A stretch of DNA of 64,000 nucleotides from NCBI GenBank assembly GCA_945952415.1, contig CAMFIF010000007.1, positions 1 to 64,000 on the forward strand. Reading direction: 5' to 3'. The notes under the pieces were generated by a model. It was not told where the DNA came from. It ran no database searches and saw nothing but the letters and a program-made list of their open reading frames with translations. Source of the stretch: an uncultured Rhizobium sp. GTDB taxonomy: Bacteria > Pseudomonadota > Alphaproteobacteria > Rhizobiales > Rhizobiaceae. This document shows positions 9,441 through 18,219 of the stretch, piece after piece. Position 1 is the stretch's first letter. The number at the start of each line of letters is the position of its first letter. The translations under genes were made by a program, and so were the position numbers.

Positions 9441-9464
9441 CCGTTCCCCTGCCCAGGCGGCGCT

Positions 9465-10112
9465 TCAGGGCGCCGGGAAAAAGGGCAGGGCCTTTTTCAG
9501 ATCCTCGACGAAACGGGACTGTTCCCGGCGCGCCTCCTCTGGATCGGGCAGGCGAAGCAGGAAGGAGGGGTGTACGGTCACCAGCACGGGAAAGCCGGAG
9601 GGGGTGGCAAAGAGCTTGCCGCGGTCCCGCGTGACCCGCACATTGCGCCCGAGAAGCGAGGTGAGTGCCGTTGCTCCCATCGCCACGACGAGGCGGGGCT
9701 GGATCAGGCGCAGTTCGGCCGCCAGCCAGTAGGCGCAGCGCTGGATCTCACCGGAATTGGGCTTGGCATGCAGGCGGCGCTTGGCCCGTTCCTCGAACTT
9801 GAAGTGCTTGACCGCATTGGTGAGGTAGCAGCGCGAGCGGTCGATGCCGGCTTCGGCAAGACACACATCCAGCTTGTGGCCCGCCGGTCCCACGAAGGGC
9901 CTTCCTGCCACATCCTCCTTGTCGCCCGGCTGCTCGCCGACCATGACGACGGGGGCATCCATCGGCCCTTCGCCGAAGACGACCTGGGTTGCGTTCCTGT
10001 AGAGATCGCAGCGCTCACAGGCATGAGCCTGCTGATGCAGGCTCTCCAGCGTATCGCCGCTTGCCTGCGGTCCAGCCAGCGCCGGACCGCGGTGAAATAT
10101 GCCCGAGGACAT
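9465..10112 (-). CDS. UdgX-type uracil-DNA glycosylase
   Basis: The 215-residue protein has four cysteines for an Fe-S cluster (CERC near the N-terminus, two more near the middle), the GEQPGDKEDVAGRPFVGPAG active-site block and a C-terminal TVHPSFLL. Between them is KRRLH, the R-loop motif of UdgX, in which the histidine forms a covalent bond with uracil-containing DNA after base removal. The usual form is KRRIH; Ile is Leu here and the His is kept. The start at 10112 follows AAAGGAGG; the longer frame from 10145 lacks this. It sits beside the trehalose genes with no other repair gene adjacent. Confidence 0.9.
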   Translation of the reverse strand: MSSGIFHRGPALAGPQASGDTLESLHQQAHACERCDLYRNATQVVFGEGPMDAPVVMVGEQPGDKEDVAGRPFVGPAGHKLDVCLAEAGIDRSRCYLTNAVKHFKFEERAKRRLHAKPNSGEIQRCAYWLAAELRLIQPRLVVAMGATALTSLLGRNVRVTRDRGKLFATPSGFPVLVTVHPSFLLRLPDPEEARREQSRFVEDLKKALPFFPAP

Positions 10113-10181
10113 GTCGATCCTCCTTTTATCCTGTCGTTCCTCCATGCCGGTGTCCGGCTCGCGCGTGCCTGCCGGATCGTC

Positions 10182-12011
10182 TCAGGGCACCTGATCCTCC
10201 GTGAGGGGCTTGAGCGCCACGACGATGCCGGGGCCTGGCATGTCGCCATAGAGGGCGCCATGTTCGGAACCGGCGGCGGTCTGCGCGTAGATGATCTCCC
10301 CTTCTGCGGCGGGAAGGGCGACCGGGTTTTCCGTGAGGTTCATGCGCAGGGCGAGAAGGCCGTGTGGAAAGCGCCAGTCGACGGCAACTTGTCCTTGCGG
10401 AAGGGGATGGGCGACGCCCGCCACGGGTGCGCTACCCGCAAGAAGCGGGGCGACGTGTTTGCGGCGGATATCGGCAAGCGCCCTAAGCCTCAGACGCGCC
10501 TTGCGACCCTCGTCGGTATCGGCCTTCGCCCAGTTAATCTTGGACTGCCGGAAGGTGCTTTCCGCCATGGGATCGGGCAGGTCGGCCAGCGTCTTTCCTT
10601 CCGGCATGCCGCCGAAGTTTTCCGCCTCGTTCACTCGGCCGCGCTGCATGGCAAGCGCAAGCTCGCCCTCGAAATCAGCGAAGAAGCAGAAGGGTTGGGT
10701 ATCGTTGAAATCCTCCCCCTGGAACAGCATGGGTGTCTGGGGGATCAGCATCAGCATGGCGGTCAGCACTTCCATGAGATCCGGCGAAATCAGCGTGTTC
10801 AGCCGGTCGCCGAAGGCTCGATTGCCGATCTGGTCATGGTTCTGCAGATAGTTCACATAGACATTGGGTGGCACCGTATGGGCCGTTTCGGACGGGTCTT
10901 CCGAAAAGACGAAGCCTTCGGCGACCGCACGGCAGAGATTGCCCCAAAGGTTCTCGTCGAAGCGCTTGTAATGGCCGCGGGCCTCGCCGGTGGTCAGCAC
11001 ATGGATGCAGTGATGCAGGCTGTCGCTCCAGGTGGCGGTGAAGACTTCGGGCGCGCCCGTCGGCGAGCGGCGCAGCAGCGAGCGCAGGCCGCGCTGATCC
11101 TCGGCGATCAGGTGAATGTGCCGGCGGGAGAAGCGGTGCCTGAGGTCTGCCGTCAGCTCCTCGAGAAAATGCACCTCGCTCTCGTCCCTGATCTGCTCCG
11201 TCGCATCGAAACGCAGGCCATCCAGCCGGTATTCGCCGAGCCACATGGCGGCATTGTCGGCGAAATAGCGGCGCACGGCTTGGTTGTGAAAATCGATCGA
11301 GGCGCCCCAGGGCGTCGGGTCGTCGGCCCGGAAGAAGGAGGAGGCGTAGGAGTGAAGATAGTTTCCCTCCGGCCCGAAGTGGTTATAGACCACATCAAGG
11401 AACACTATGAGGCCGAGCCCATGGGCGGCATCGATGAGCGCCTTCATGTCATCGGGCGAGCCATAGGCGGAATGGGGGGCATAATGCAGCACCCCGTCAT
11501 AGCCCCAGCCTCGATTGCCGCGGAACTGCGCCACCGGCATGATCTCGATGGCGGTGATGCCGGTCTCCGCGAGCTCGGGCAGTTTTTCGATGGCGGCGCG
11601 GAAGGTGCCCTCAGGCGTAAAGGTGCCGACGTGCAGCTCCAGAATGACCGCCTCTTCCCAGGGGCGGCCGCGGAAATCCACGTTTTTCCAGGTATATGCG
11701 TCCGGGTCCACCAGCAGGGAGGGACCGTTTACATCGCCAGCCTGCGCCCGTGACGCGGGGTCGGGAACCACTCGGCTGTCGGGCAGGCGGAAGCTGTAGC
11801 TTTCGCCCGGCTCCATGCCGGCAATGGTGAGATGGTGCCAGCCGTCTTCGCTTCTGGTCATCGGCAGGTCGGCAAAACGCGTGACGAGCTTGATATCGGG
11901 CGCATCGGGCGCCCAGAGGCTGAATTCGACGCCCCCACCGGGAAGCCGGCGCGGGCCCCACCCCTTTGCAGCCGGTTCCGTCACGGCATCGGTACCCTGT
12001 GTCATGTCCAT
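10182..12011 (-). CDS. treZ: Malto-oligosyltrehalose trehalohydrolase
   Basis: TreZ releases trehalose from maltooligosyl-trehalose in the cytoplasm. The 609-residue protein has an N-terminal carbohydrate-binding/early-set domain (residues 15-110, VEFSLWAPDA) and a GH13 barrel with VVYNHFGPEGNY, the nucleophile segment YRLDGLRFDATEQI and the acid/base segment HLIAEDQRG. Length is normal. The partner enzyme treY is not in the window. The gene is divergent from the glgC-like gene across a 196-base gap that contains overlapping EcfG-type sites on both strands, consistent with trehalose synthesis as a stress response. Confidence 0.92.
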   Translation of the reverse strand: MDMTQGTDAVTEPAAKGWGPRRLPGGGVEFSLWAPDAPDIKLVTRFADLPMTRSEDGWHHLTIAGMEPGESYSFRLPDSRVVPDPASRAQAGDVNGPSLLVDPDAYTWKNVDFRGRPWEEAVILELHVGTFTPEGTFRAAIEKLPELAETGITAIEIMPVAQFRGNRGWGYDGVLHYAPHSAYGSPDDMKALIDAAHGLGLIVFLDVVYNHFGPEGNYLHSYASSFFRADDPTPWGASIDFHNQAVRRYFADNAAMWLGEYRLDGLRFDATEQIRDESEVHFLEELTADLRHRFSRRHIHLIAEDQRGLRSLLRRSPTGAPEVFTATWSDSLHHCIHVLTTGEARGHYKRFDENLWGNLCRAVAEGFVFSEDPSETAHTVPPNVYVNYLQNHDQIGNRAFGDRLNTLISPDLMEVLTAMLMLIPQTPMLFQGEDFNDTQPFCFFADFEGELALAMQRGRVNEAENFGGMPEGKTLADLPDPMAESTFRQSKINWAKADTDEGRKARLRLRALADIRRKHVAPLLAGSAPVAGVAHPLPQGQVAVDWRFPHGLLALRMNLTENPVALPAAEGEIIYAQTAAGSEHGALYGDMPGPGIVVALKPLTEDQVP

Positions 12012-12037
12012 TCCTGTTCCCTTCGATCAACGCGGAA

Positions 12038-12065
12038 GGAACTTTACGAGGGTCTCAAAGGTTCC
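12038..12065. promoter_or_regulatory. Overlapping divergent EcfG-type promoters (treZ / glgC-like)
   Basis: Plus strand: GGAAC at 12038-12042, 17-base spacer, GGTT at 12060-12063. Minus strand: GGAAC at 12061-12065, 17-base spacer, AGTT at 12040-12043. The two sites interlock almost symmetrically, so each -35 covers the other's -10. Plus-strand match is good, minus-strand match moderate. Confidence 0.5.
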
Positions 12066-12207
12066 GAACGGATGGCAAAAAGTCCTGCACCTCCTGATTG
12101 TTAGAGAGGCGCCGGAAGGGGAACCATTCGGCGCACCGGGCGTTTCTCCTGCACACGTCGCGCCGGCTTTGCCGGCCCTTTTCTTCAGGACATGGATAGA
12201 CGACATC

Positions 12208-13530
12208 ATGACATCCAAGCCAGCACTGCTGACCGAAACCTGCCTCGCCTTCGTCCTTGCGGGCGGACGCGGCAGCCGCCTGCACGAATTGACGGACCGG
12301 GACTGCAAGCCGGCCATTCCCTTTGCGGGGTCTTCGCGCATTGTCGATTTCGTAATGGCCAATGTGCTGAATTCCGGTATCCGCCAGGCCTTCGTGGCCA
12401 CCCAGTACCAGCCGGACCGGCTCGTCAGCCACCTGCGCAACCGTTGGGAGCCGCGCTTTGCAGCGGTGGATGGCATGGCCGCCTGCCTCGGCAGCGGTAC
12501 GGAGATCGAGAGCGAGGGCTATCGCGGCACGGCGGATGCGATCTACCGTAACATCGCCCGCATCGACCGGCTGAAGCCGCGCCATGTGCTGGTGCTGGCC
12601 GCCGACCATGTCTACCAGATGGATTACCGGCCGATGCTGGAGCGCCATGTGGAAACGGGCGCCGACATCACCATTGCCGCCGATATCGTGCCGCGCCATG
12701 AGGCGCGATCCTTCGGCGTCATCGCTGCCGATCAGCGCGGCCAGGTGCTGGGCTTTCAGGAGAAGCCCGCCGACCCGGCCGGGCTTCCGGAGGATCCCGA
12801 GCGCGCACTTGCCAGCATGGGCATCTATGTCTTCGACTGGGTACGGCTTCGCCGGGTGCTCATCCAGGATGCAGCGAACGAGCTGTCCTCCCATGATTTC
12901 GGCAAGGATATCGTGCCTGCGATGGCGGCGCGTGGCCATGCCTATGTATACCGCTTTTCCGCACCGCATGCGGAGGCGCGGTCCTATTGGCGGGATGTCG
13001 GCACCATCGACGCGCTCCACACCGCCCATATGGACCTTGCCGACGGCGAATCGGCGCTCGATCTCGACCATTGGCCGCTTCATGCGGGCTGGATCGGCAG
13101 CCGCTGCGAAGTGGCGGGCCCCGGCCGCCCGTGCCTCATCTATCCCGGTTCGGAAGCCGTGGGCGCCTATCTCGATGCCTCGTCGGTGGCCCCGCTCGTC
13201 AATATCGCGCCGGGTGCGCATCTGCAAAAGTCTGTTGTCATGCAGGGCGCTTCCCTTGGTGCGCATGTGCGGCTGAAGAATGCCATCATCGCCCCGAACA
13301 CCCGCATCGACGGGCCGCTGGTTGCCGGTTTCGATCCTGATGAGGACGAAAACTGGTTCCGCCGCAGCGCCGGCGGCGTGCTTCTCATCGACCAAACGAT
13401 GATCGATCGCTGGATGCGCGAAAAGCGCCGGCCGCGGCATGGCTGGCGGGCTGCCCAGGATTACAAGCCGGTCGGGCCTGAACGGCCGACCCGCCTTCAG
13501 GAACTTCTCACCTTATCCAAACCGCAATGA
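12208..13530 (+). CDS. glgC: Glucose-1-phosphate adenylyltransferase-like protein
   Basis: GlgC makes ADP-glucose for glycogen synthesis. The 440-residue protein starts with the nucleotidyltransferase signature VLAGGRGSRLHELTDR and DCKPAIPFAG, contains YRGTADAIY, LAADHVYQMDY and the FQEKP sugar-phosphate loop, and ends with a left-handed beta-helix region (IAPGAHLQKSVVMQGASL). The ATG at 12208 is the first start that gives a normal GlgC N-terminus. glgX overlaps its stop codon (ATGA), indicating an operon. As this branch lies outside a full glg cluster, it may be a second, stress-linked copy. Confidence 0.88.
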   Translation: MTSKPALLTETCLAFVLAGGRGSRLHELTDRDCKPAIPFAGSSRIVDFVMANVLNSGIRQAFVATQYQPDRLVSHLRNRWEPRFAAVDGMAACLGSGTEIESEGYRGTADAIYRNIARIDRLKPRHVLVLAADHVYQMDYRPMLERHVETGADITIAADIVPRHEARSFGVIAADQRGQVLGFQEKPADPAGLPEDPERALASMGIYVFDWVRLRRVLIQDAANELSSHDFGKDIVPAMAARGHAYVYRFSAPHAEARSYWRDVGTIDALHTAHMDLADGESALDLDHWPLHAGWIGSRCEVAGPGRPCLIYPGSEAVGAYLDASSVAPLVNIAPGAHLQKSVVMQGASLGAHVRLKNAIIAPNTRIDGPLVAGFDPDEDENWFRRSAGGVLLIDQTMIDRWMREKRRPRHGWRAAQDYKPVGPERPTRLQELLTLSKPQ

Positions 13531-15635
13531 ACGGACGTTCCATGAGCTTTGCATTTTCCGAACTGGATTTCCTCAAGCCGGAACTCGGCGCCGAATATAC
13601 CGGGGAGGGGACCCATTTCGCGGTTTTCTCCGCCCATGCGGAACAGGTGGAGCTGTGCCTATTCACGGAAGACGGGCGGCAGGAGATTGCCCGGCTGCCG
13701 CTTCCCAAGCGCGAAGGCGACATCTGGTCCGGCTTCATTGCCGGGGTTGGGCCCGGCACGGTTTACGGTTATCGGGCGCATGGTCCCTATGCACCGTCCG
13801 AAGGCCATCGCTTCAACCCGAACAAACTGCTGCTCGACCCCTATGCCAAGCAGGTGCTGGGCGAGCTGACCTGGGACGATGCGCTTTACGGCTACACGAT
13901 CGGCTCAGCCGAAGGAGACCTGAGCTTCGACGAGCGGGACAGCGCTCCCTTTATGATCAAGGGCGTGGTGCAGGACCCCGCCTTCGACTGGGACGGGGAC
14001 GAGGCGATCCGCCGTCCATGGACGGACACCATCATTTATGAGACCCATATTCGCGGCATGACCATGCTGCATCCTGACGTGCCGGACGAACTGCGCGGCA
14101 CGTTTCTCGGCATGGCGAGCGATCCTATCGTCGATCATCTGGTGAAGCTCGGCGTTTCGGCGGTGGAGCTGCTGCCGATACAGTATTTTGTCGATGACCG
14201 TTACCTGACGGAAAAAGGCCTGCGGAACTATTGGGGTTACCAGACACTCGGCTTCTTCGCCCCCCAGCCGCGCTTCCTGTCGCGCAACCGAATCCAGGAA
14301 TTCAAGACCATGGTGAAACGCTTCCATGCCGCCGGCATCGAGGTGATCATGGATGTGGTCTATAACCATACGGCGGAGGGCAACCATCTCGGCCCGACGC
14401 TCTCCTTCCGTGGTCTCGATAACCGCAACTATTACCGGCTATCCGAGGACGATCCCCGCCATACCTATGACACGACGGGCACGGGCAATTCGCTGAACAC
14501 AGCACACCCCATGGTGATGCGCATGGTGCTGGACAGCCTGCGCTACTGGGTGAATGCCATGCATGTGGATGGATTCCGCTTCGACCTGGCAAGCACGCTT
14601 GGCCGGGAACAGGACGGTTTCGAGCGCGAGGGGCGCTTCCTCGACGCAATCAGGCAGGATCCGATCCTGGCGGGAGTGAAGCTGATTGCCGAGCCCTGGG
14701 ATGTAGGCCATGGCGGCTATCAGGTGGGCGGCTTTCCCCATCCATTCCGCGAGTGGAATGACAAGTATCGCGACGATGTGCGCCGCTTCTGGCGGAAAGA
14801 CCCGGGCATGCTCAGCGACATCTCCGAGCGGCTCGTGGGTTCGCCTGTCCAGTTCAACCATTCGGACCGCAATGCCACGTCCTCGGTCAATCTTCTCTCC
14901 GCCCATGACGGCTTCACGCTGATGGATACGGTGAGCTACAACGACAAGCACAATGAGGCGAATGGCGAAGGCAACCAGGATGGCCATTCCAACAACTGTT
15001 CGGACAATATGGGTGCGGAAGGGCAGACGGAAGATGGGTTCATTCTCTCGGCGCGGGCGCGTCGCCGCCGCGCCATGATGCTGACGCTTCTTTCCAGCCA
15101 GGGCGTGCCGATGATCCTCGGCGGCGACGAGCTGGGCAACAGCCAGGGCGGCAACAATAATGCCTATTGCCAGGACAATGAGACCGGCTGGATCGACTGG
15201 AAGGGCAAGGACGATCCGTTCCTTGCCTTCTGCCAGAAGGCCGTGGCGTTCCGAAAAGCCAATCCCTGCCTGCGTCAGGAGCCGTTCCTGATCGGCGAAG
15301 TTGATGAGGAACAGCATTTCGAACTCGTCTGGTTCGCTCCCGACGGCACGCCGATGCGGGAGGAGAACTGGAACGATGGGGAATTGCGAGTGCTTGGCAT
15401 GTTCGTCTGCCGACGCCGGGTGGTCGGCGATCAGGAGACGGGCAATTGCCTCCTGCTGGTGCTGAATGCGGGCGGCGATTGCGCCTTCACGCTTCCGTCC
15501 ATCAATGGCGTCGAGGCCTGGGACAGGGTAGCCGATACGGGTGCCGAGGACAGCTTCGCCACCCATCCCGCCGAAGAAACGGCGATGGTTTACGAGGCGA
15601 GCCTCGCCATCTTCAAGCCGCGTGGCTGCGATTGA
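13527..15635 (+). CDS. glgX: Glycogen debranching enzyme GlgX
   Basis: GlgX hydrolyses alpha-1,6 branches of limit-dextrin glycogen. The 702-residue protein has an N-terminal CBM48 domain (about 10-110, GEGTHFAVFSAHAEQVELCLF), then a GH13 barrel with DVVYNHTAEGN, the nucleophile segment HVDGFRFDLASTLGRE, the acid/base region LIAEPWDVGHGGYQVGGFP and LLSAHDGFTL. The start could be ATG 13527, overlapping the glgC stop, or ATG 13542, which gives the family-typical MSFAFSELDF; neither has a strong ribosome site. With the glgC-like gene and treZ it links glycogen turnover to trehalose formation. Confidence 0.93.
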   Translation: MNGRSMSFAFSELDFLKPELGAEYTGEGTHFAVFSAHAEQVELCLFTEDGRQEIARLPLPKREGDIWSGFIAGVGPGTVYGYRAHGPYAPSEGHRFNPNKLLLDPYAKQVLGELTWDDALYGYTIGSAEGDLSFDERDSAPFMIKGVVQDPAFDWDGDEAIRRPWTDTIIYETHIRGMTMLHPDVPDELRGTFLGMASDPIVDHLVKLGVSAVELLPIQYFVDDRYLTEKGLRNYWGYQTLGFFAPQPRFLSRNRIQEFKTMVKRFHAAGIEVIMDVVYNHTAEGNHLGPTLSFRGLDNRNYYRLSEDDPRHTYDTTGTGNSLNTAHPMVMRMVLDSLRYWVNAMHVDGFRFDLASTLGREQDGFEREGRFLDAIRQDPILAGVKLIAEPWDVGHGGYQVGGFPHPFREWNDKYRDDVRRFWRKDPGMLSDISERLVGSPVQFNHSDRNATSSVNLLSAHDGFTLMDTVSYNDKHNEANGEGNQDGHSNNCSDNMGAEGQTEDGFILSARARRRRAMMLTLLSSQGVPMILGGDELGNSQGGNNNAYCQDNETGWIDWKGKDDPFLAFCQKAVAFRKANPCLRQEPFLIGEVDEEQHFELVWFAPDGTPMREENWNDGELRVLGMFVCRRRVVGDQETGNCLLLVLNAGGDCAFTLPSINGVEAWDRVADTGAEDSFATHPAEETAMVYEASLAIFKPRGCD

Positions 15636-15665
15636 AGCGGCGGGGCTGTTCCAGAGAGATAGAAA

Positions 15666-15698
15666 AAGGCCGGGTTCGCTCACGACCCGGCCTTCTTT
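15666..15698. terminator. Bidirectional terminator after glgX
   Basis: A stem of AAGGCCGGGT paired with ACCCGGCCTT closes a nine-base loop and is followed by CTTTC; A-rich sequence precedes it. It lies between glgX and the convergent DUF2934 gene. Confidence 0.75.
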
Positions 15699-15722
15699 CA
15701 TTCAAGGGAGGAAAGGCGCTCG

Positions 15723-16082
15723 TCAGAGCGCCTGGTAGTCCTTTTCCTCGTAGACGGAGTTGCGCGAGGAGCGGCGCTTCGTCTTGTTTTCCTGCGACTG
15801 GCCGAGAATGGCGGTGTCGGATTTCGCCTGACGCTTGGCGGAGGGGGCGGGCCCGAGTTGGGGCGCCGGTTCTTCCTGGGTGTCCGACTGGAGATATTCC
15901 GGCGGAATTCCCTCGTCGCGCTGGCTTTCCTGCACATGGCCGGGCAGGGCGGACCGCTCCAGTTCCTCCCATTCGACGCTGGCCTGTTGCCAGTGTTCCT
16001 GATCGCGGCCGTGCTCACGGCCATTCTGCTCCCAGAGGGCATAGGCCCGGTTGTTGATCCATTCGTCTCGCGAATTGCTCAT
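15723..16082 (-). CDS. DUF2934 domain protein
   Basis: The 119-residue protein opens with the DUF2934 pattern (DEWINNRAYALWEQNGREHG, then DQEHWQQASVEWE), a short helical domain common in rhizobia. The C-terminal half is polar and probably disordered. ATG at 16082 is chosen over the longer frame to 16187 because GGGAAGAT precedes it and the DUF2934 domain begins there. An EcfG-type promoter lies about 114 bases upstream. Function unknown. Confidence 0.8.
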   Translation of the reverse strand: MSNSRDEWINNRAYALWEQNGREHGRDQEHWQQASVEWEELERSALPGHVQESQRDEGIPPEYLQSDTQEEPAPQLGPAPSAKRQAKSDTAILGQSQENKTKRRSSRNSVYEEKDYQAL

Positions 16083-16195
16083 CAGAATCTTCCCTTCTCG
16101 GCCGTCAGACCGCGGTTCGATTTCACATTTTCGGGCAGTCCCGGTTTGCCATGGAGGGGCAGCACCACCGGGGGGGTGGATACGCACGAGGTATC

Positions 16196-16221
16196 AACGA
16201 GCGGTGCGGGCATTTGGTTCC
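16196..16221 (-). promoter_or_regulatory. EcfG-type promoter for the DUF2934 gene
   Basis: On the minus strand GGAAC (16217-16221) and CGTT (16196-16199) are 17 bases apart, an exact match to the pattern. Confidence 0.65.
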
Positions 16222-16250
16222 CGCCCGCAACCGCTCCTTAACAGGGCCGC

Positions 16251-17066
16251 TTAGCGCAGCAGGCTCTGGCCGCCATCGATGAAGATCACGCTTCCGGTCA
16301 CATGGCGCGCTTCATCTCCGGCGAGAACAGCGATCATGTCAGCCACATCTTCCGGACGTCCCTTGCTGCCGGCCGTGATCGGGATGTCGCCCGCCGGCCA
16401 TTCAACGGGAATTTCCGTCTCCTCGCGCTCGCGGATTTCCGTGCTGTCCTCGATGTCGGTGTCTATCGCGCCCGGGCAGACGGCATTGACGCGGATCTGA
16501 TGCTTGCCCAGTTCAAGGGCCAGCTGTTTCGTCATCGCCACCTGTGCCGCCTTGGTGGCGGCATAGGCGGTGGCACCCGGCGTGGTGAAGGTCCTGACAC
16601 CATTGATCGAGGAAACGAGGATCACCGATCCGCCGCCGCCGCGCTTCAGGAAGGGAACCGTATGATGGAGGGTGAGGTAGGAGCCGCGCAAATTCACGGC
16701 AATCGTTCTGTCCCACTCTTCCGGAGCAAGATCGTCGATGGGGGCCCAGACGCCATTGATGCCGGCATTGACGACAACGATGTCGATCGTGCCCTTTTCG
16801 TGCAAAAGCCAGCGGGCGGCATCGGCCATGGCACCGCTATCCGTGACGTCGGCCACCAGCGCCACCGCCTTGCCGCCGGATTCGGCAATCTCCTCGCAGA
16901 CCTCGATCACCTCTTCCTGGGTACGGGAGAGCACGCCTACCGTCGCGCCGCGGGCGGCAAGCGCCGCGGCGGCCGCGCGGCCTATTCCGGAGCCGGCACC
17001 GGTGACGAGAGCCACCTTTCCAGAGAGCGGCAGGCTTGCCTTGATGGTGGACCGGCGTGTTGACAT
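16251..17066 (-). CDS. Short-chain dehydrogenase/reductase
   Basis: A classical SDR of 271 residues: cofactor motif TGAGSGIG (about 21-28), NAG near residue 97, catalytic Ser in VSSINGV and Tyr-Lys in YAATK. The acidic and basic residues after the second strand (SRTQEE) suggest NADP or mixed preference. Substrate cannot be deduced. ATG 17066 follows GAAAGGG; the longer frame from 17120 adds an unlikely leader. An EcfG-like promoter with TGTT instead of CGTT lies 37 bases upstream. Confidence 0.88.
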   Translation of the reverse strand: MSTRRSTIKASLPLSGKVALVTGAGSGIGRAAAAALAARGATVGVLSRTQEEVIEVCEEIAESGGKAVALVADVTDSGAMADAARWLLHEKGTIDIVVVNAGINGVWAPIDDLAPEEWDRTIAVNLRGSYLTLHHTVPFLKRGGGGSVILVSSINGVRTFTTPGATAYAATKAAQVAMTKQLALELGKHQIRVNAVCPGAIDTDIEDSTEIREREETEIPVEWPAGDIPITAGSKGRPEDVADMIAVLAGDEARHVTGSVIFIDGGQSLLR

Positions 17067-17102
17067 GGTGACCCTTTCCCAGTGCTTTTCCCAGCCCATT
17101 GC

Positions 17103-17128
17103 AACACCGTGACCGGACACCTGGTTCC
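17103..17128 (-). promoter_or_regulatory. EcfG-like promoter for the SDR gene
   Basis: On the minus strand GGAAC (17124-17128) is followed after 17 bases by TGTT (17103-17106). One base differs from CGTT. Confidence 0.5.
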
Positions 17129-17176
17129 GGCCTTCGCCCCCACCTCTTTTCCTCCGGTAAATTTCGCGTGTTCGCG

Positions 17177-17202
17177 GGAACGTGCCGCCTCCCCGTTGCG
17201 TT
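17177..17202 (+). promoter_or_regulatory. EcfG-type promoter
   Basis: GGAAC (17177-17181), a 17-base spacer and CGTT (17199-17202), 29 bases before the ATG at 17231. It is divergent to the SDR site 49 bases away. Confidence 0.75.
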
Positions 17203-17230
17203 TTCCACAGTTCACTAAAAGGAGGGTTTC

Positions 17231-17491
17231 ATGGTTCTCATTCTGCCGGAAGTGCAATCGGAGCCATTCGGCCCGAAAGGAGCGGCAGCGGCCGGTCTCG
17301 TGGCTGCGATCCGCGCGGCACTGCTTGCCGAATGCGGCGAAGAAGCGGACGCCGTCACGGTTCGCCTGCTCGGCACCTATATCATCCTCGAAGGGCTTGT
17401 GCCCAACGAGGATGCGGTTTGGCGCATCCGCACCATCGCGGAGGAAATTGCCGGGGCAGGCTCCGTCCAGGCACGGCTGTTTCGCCAGTAG
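17231..17491 (+). CDS. Small BON-like domain protein
   Basis: The 86-residue protein resembles a single BON domain: a helix (LVAAIRAALLAECG), strand (AVTVRLLGTYIILEG), the turn V-x-x-E-x-A, and a second helix and strand (IRTIAEEIAGAGSVQARLF). BON domains bind phospholipid or act as periplasmic scaffolds, but no signal peptide is present here. AAAGGAGG precedes the ATG closely. An exact-match EcfG promoter suggests stress induction. Confidence 0.7.
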   Translation: MVLILPEVQSEPFGPKGAAAAGLVAAIRAALLAECGEEADAVTVRLLGTYIILEGLVPNEDAVWRIRTIAEEIAGAGSVQARLFRQ

Positions 17492-17552
17492 CCAGCCCTC
17501 AGGTAGGCCGGCCAGATGAAGGGCGGTCCCGCCCTTCATCGAAAAATGATCA

Positions 17553-17936
17553 TCAGGGTGTGTTATCCGGCGGTGTGCCGCTGCCCGTGGACGAGGCCTG
17601 CGGCGAGCGCTGCACGTCCGGCTGGGGCGTCTGATGGGTGTTGGTGGCGTTCGGACTATCCACAGTCGGCACTTCGTCACCGGGATTGGCGGTGTTCTGG
17701 TCCGTCGTCACCTGCGCCGGCTGCGGATCGTCGGGAAGCGTCTGGCCCCAGAATTCCACCGCGGCCCAGCCCAGGAAGGCCAGGGCGAGACCGACGATCA
17801 GAACGCCAAGGACCGGGCGGCCCAGACGACCCTGACGCGCCTCGCGGGCGGCAAAATCGCGGTCATCGAGTTCCGCGGGATCATCGGGATCGCGGTCGAT
17901 GAGAGTGTTGGGCGGGTTCTGCATGTTGGTGCGCAT
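17553..17936 (-). CDS. Membrane-anchored low-complexity protein
   Basis: The 127-residue protein has a polar, Asp/Arg-rich cytoplasmic start, one membrane segment (about residues 46-66, VLGVLIVGLALAFLGWAAV) and a Pro/Thr/Asn/Gln-rich, probably disordered periplasmic tail. The ATG at 17936 follows AGGAGT. An exact-match EcfG promoter lies 32 bases upstream. Similar small proteins are common near stress genes in rhizobia; no function is known to me. Confidence 0.7.
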   Translation of the reverse strand: MRTNMQNPPNTLIDRDPDDPAELDDRDFAAREARQGRLGRPVLGVLIVGLALAFLGWAAVEFWGQTLPDDPQPAQVTTDQNTANPGDEVPTVDSPNATNTHQTPQPDVQRSPQASSTGSGTPPDNTP

Positions 17937-17967
17937 GTCGATACTCCTGTTAGAGCCACCATCTCTC

Positions 17968-17992
17968 AACGATGCGGGGCCGCAATGGTTCC
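17968..17992 (-). promoter_or_regulatory. EcfG-type promoter
   Basis: On the minus strand GGAAC (17988-17992), a 16-base spacer and CGTT (17968-17971). Confidence 0.7.
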
Positions 17993-18038
17993 TTTTTCGG
18001 GGTTTTCAGCCCTTTCCGGCAAAAAGAGTAAGCCGTGG

Positions 18039-18063
18039 GGAACTAATCCCGCCGCCAGCCGTT
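18039..18063 (+). promoter_or_regulatory. EcfG-type promoter upstream of ku
   Basis: GGAAC (18039-18043), a 16-base spacer and CGTT (18060-18063). The next start codon (ku, 18220) is 157 bases away and a strong terminator lies between, so the site may drive a short RNA as well as or instead of ku. Confidence 0.7.
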
Positions 18064-18069
18064 GATGAA

Positions 18070-18187
18070 GCGAGCAAGCCGGTTGGGATGTGAGGAGATG
18101 TTCCAAATCGTCGTACGTCGGCACCCGGCATGTTCGCCCCCAGCGACCCTAGAGACAACTGCGCCCCTGCCCAGGGGCGCTTTTTTT
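18070..18187 (+). ncRNA. Candidate stress-induced small RNA or attenuated ku leader
   Basis: From the expected start after the EcfG-type -10 element to the T-run at 18181-18187 is about 118 bases. The 3' end is a textbook intrinsic terminator: GCGCCCC, a six-base loop, GGGGCGC and seven T residues. No convincing ORF fits inside: the only in-frame ATG at 18157 region or earlier gives Pro-rich sequence running out of frame into ku. Either a free-standing sRNA or a leader that limits ku expression would explain it. Confidence 0.45.
18161..18187 (+). terminator. Strong intrinsic terminator upstream of ku
   Basis: A stem of GCGCCCC/GGGGCGC (18161-18180, extendable by two pairs) is followed by seven T. 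It lies only 33 bases before the ku start codon. Confidence 0.85.
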
Positions 18188-18219
18188 ATGCCAGTTCCTC
18201 TATTGCCGGAGACCACGCC

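Noticed and set aside
9570..11753. 727-codon plus-strand frame
   Set aside because: Antisense to UdgX and TreZ, whose catalytic motifs are clear.
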